Shown: piece after piece, positions 62,994 through 64,000 of the stretch
Layout: every line of letters begins with the position of its first letter
Numbering within the stretch: the first letter of the stretch is position 1
NCBI RefSeq assembly: GCF_014132355.1
Contig: NZ_BLZO01000121.1
Coordinates: 1 to 64,000, forward strand
Source of the DNA: Okeania sp. KiyG1
GTDB taxonomy: Bacteria; Cyanobacteriota; Cyanobacteriia; Cyanobacteriales; Microcoleaceae
Direction of reading: 5' to 3'
Length of the DNA stretch: 64,000 bases
Made by a program: the position numbers and the translations under genes
Notes under the pieces: generated by a model
What the model saw: only the letters and a program-made list of their open reading frames with translations
Told to the model about the DNA's origin: nothing
Databases searched by the model: none

Positions 62994-64000
62994 ATGCGAC
63001 TTGTTGACAAACATATTATTAACCGAACACATAACTTTTGGCAGGTGTGTGATGAGTTAGCCTTTAAATCAAAAAACTTGTACAACTTGGCTAACTATTA
63101 TTGTCGTCAGCATTTTTTCACTTTTCTCAAAAAGTCTAGATTTAACTAAACTGTACCACGCTACCAAAGATAGTGATGCTTATAGAGCATTACCAACTAA
63201 AGTATCAAAACAAATAGTAAAATGCCGGCGTTGCAACTTGGCGTGGTTATTTTCAAGCTATAAAAGAATGGTCGCGCACATCCAGGGAAGTTTTTAGGTA
63301 AACCAAAAATACCAAAGTATAAAAATAAAACTCAAGGTAGGAATGTAGTCATATATTCATGCATAATCAGTTTATAAAACCCCTTTAAAAGATGGTATTT
63401 GTCATTTATCCATGAGTGAAATCATGCATACCTGTAGTTGTAGAAACTGTAATCGAAGTCAGGATAGTACCTGCTACTAACTGCTATATAATTGAAGTAG
63501 TGTATGAAAAAGCTCTTGAGCCACAAATACACTCAACATATGTAGCTGGAATAGACTTAGGGATTGACAGTAAGGTAGCTCTATCTACAAACAAGCCTGG
63601 CGTTAAGCCTATGCTTGTTAACGGGAAGCCACTAAAAAGCGTCAATCAACTATACAACAAGCGTAAAGCCAAGTACCAAAGTCATCTCAAAGGGAACAGA
63701 AAAAGCAGCCGTAAGATAGAAGCATTAAGTTATCATAGAAATCGTTTTGTAGAGAATTATCTACATAACACCAGCAAATTAGTTGTCAATTATTTAGTAA
63801 CTAATAATATTGGTACTGTAGTCATAGGAAAAAATGATAACTGGAAACAAAGTGCAAATATCGGCAAAAAAAACAATCAAAGTTTTACTCAAATACCACA
63901 TGATAAGTTACTCAAGCAAATAACTTATAAATGTCAGCTAGCACCGAATCAAGGTGATTGAAACAGAGGAAAGCTATACAAGTAAAACATCTGCCCTTGA
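62994..64000 (+). pseudogene. tnpB: Second copy of the Zn-ribbon-less TnpB, frameshifted in several short patches (runs off the window)
   Basis: Starts MRLVDKHIINRTHNFWQVCD, matching the TnpB at 27324-28529 closely in DNA and protein. The open piece 63416-63961 carries STYVAGIDLGIDSKVALS and TVVIGKNDNWKQSANIG. Upstream sequence also matches (TTAACTGTTAAACTTAAAC; GTAGAAAATAGTTGT), so the left end was copied too. Differences are concentrated in a few short patches, each of which adds one net base and so shifts the frame. It continues past position 64000. Confidence 0.85.

Overview
The window is a stretch of AT-rich filamentous cyanobacterial chromosome, probably from the Oscillatoriales (Trichodesmium, Okeania, Moorea or Microcoleus type). 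The evidence is the many GCGATCGC (HIP1) octamers, heptanucleotide tandem repeats of the cyanobacterial STRR kind, a TPR-CHAT protein, a cyanobacteriochrome-type GAF protein, a DUF3134-like protein, cyanobacterial-type HflX and GshB/glutaredoxin, and very dense small mobile DNA. The genus is an inference.

Layout. 1-2543: a group II intron with its reverse transcriptase, inserted in a pentapeptide-repeat gene. 2800-19819: an efflux region on the plus strand, made of a periplasmic adaptor, a secreted TPR-CHAT protein and two paralogous RND permeases; between the permeases, on the minus strand, lie an ApeA-like HEPN defence gene and a toxin-antitoxin pair whose toxin is broken by a repeat. 20059-24387: a 4 x 219-bp tandem array, then a peroxiredoxin-like protein, a TetR regulator and an aldo/keto reductase. 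25002-30313: a frameshifted DUF3768 protein, a small beta-rich protein, a TnpB and a CheY-like receiver. 30700-46437: the NAD genes nadB, a nicotinamidase, nadA and nadC, separated by an IS701-type element, a complete IS200/IS605 element (tnpA+tnpB), two IS5-type elements, several MITEs, and a broken tnpB carrying an ORF-less group II intron. 46438-53403: small conserved proteins, a HTH protein, another broken tnpB, a single-GAF protein and orphan IS605 ends. 53404-61735: housekeeping genes on the minus strand (Gfo/Idh/MocA oxidoreductase, gshB, glutaredoxin, hflX, a membrane-anchored HEAT protein). 61736-64000: two broken tnpB genes.

Functionally there are three coherent groups: export (adaptor plus two RND pumps), NAD synthesis (aspartate to quinolinate by NadB/NadA, quinolinate to nicotinate mononucleotide by NadC, nicotinamide deamidation by the nicotinamidase), and thiol/redox homeostasis (GshB, glutaredoxin, peroxiredoxin-like protein). 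The rest is parasitic DNA at many scales: introns, IS elements, IS-derived MITEs, short perfect palindromes lodged in transposase genes, and heptamer tracts that touch or enter genes. Many accessory genes are frameshifted, often at homopolymer runs, so read-level confirmation matters before any of them is called a true pseudogene. All family assignments were made by reading motifs, without database searches.
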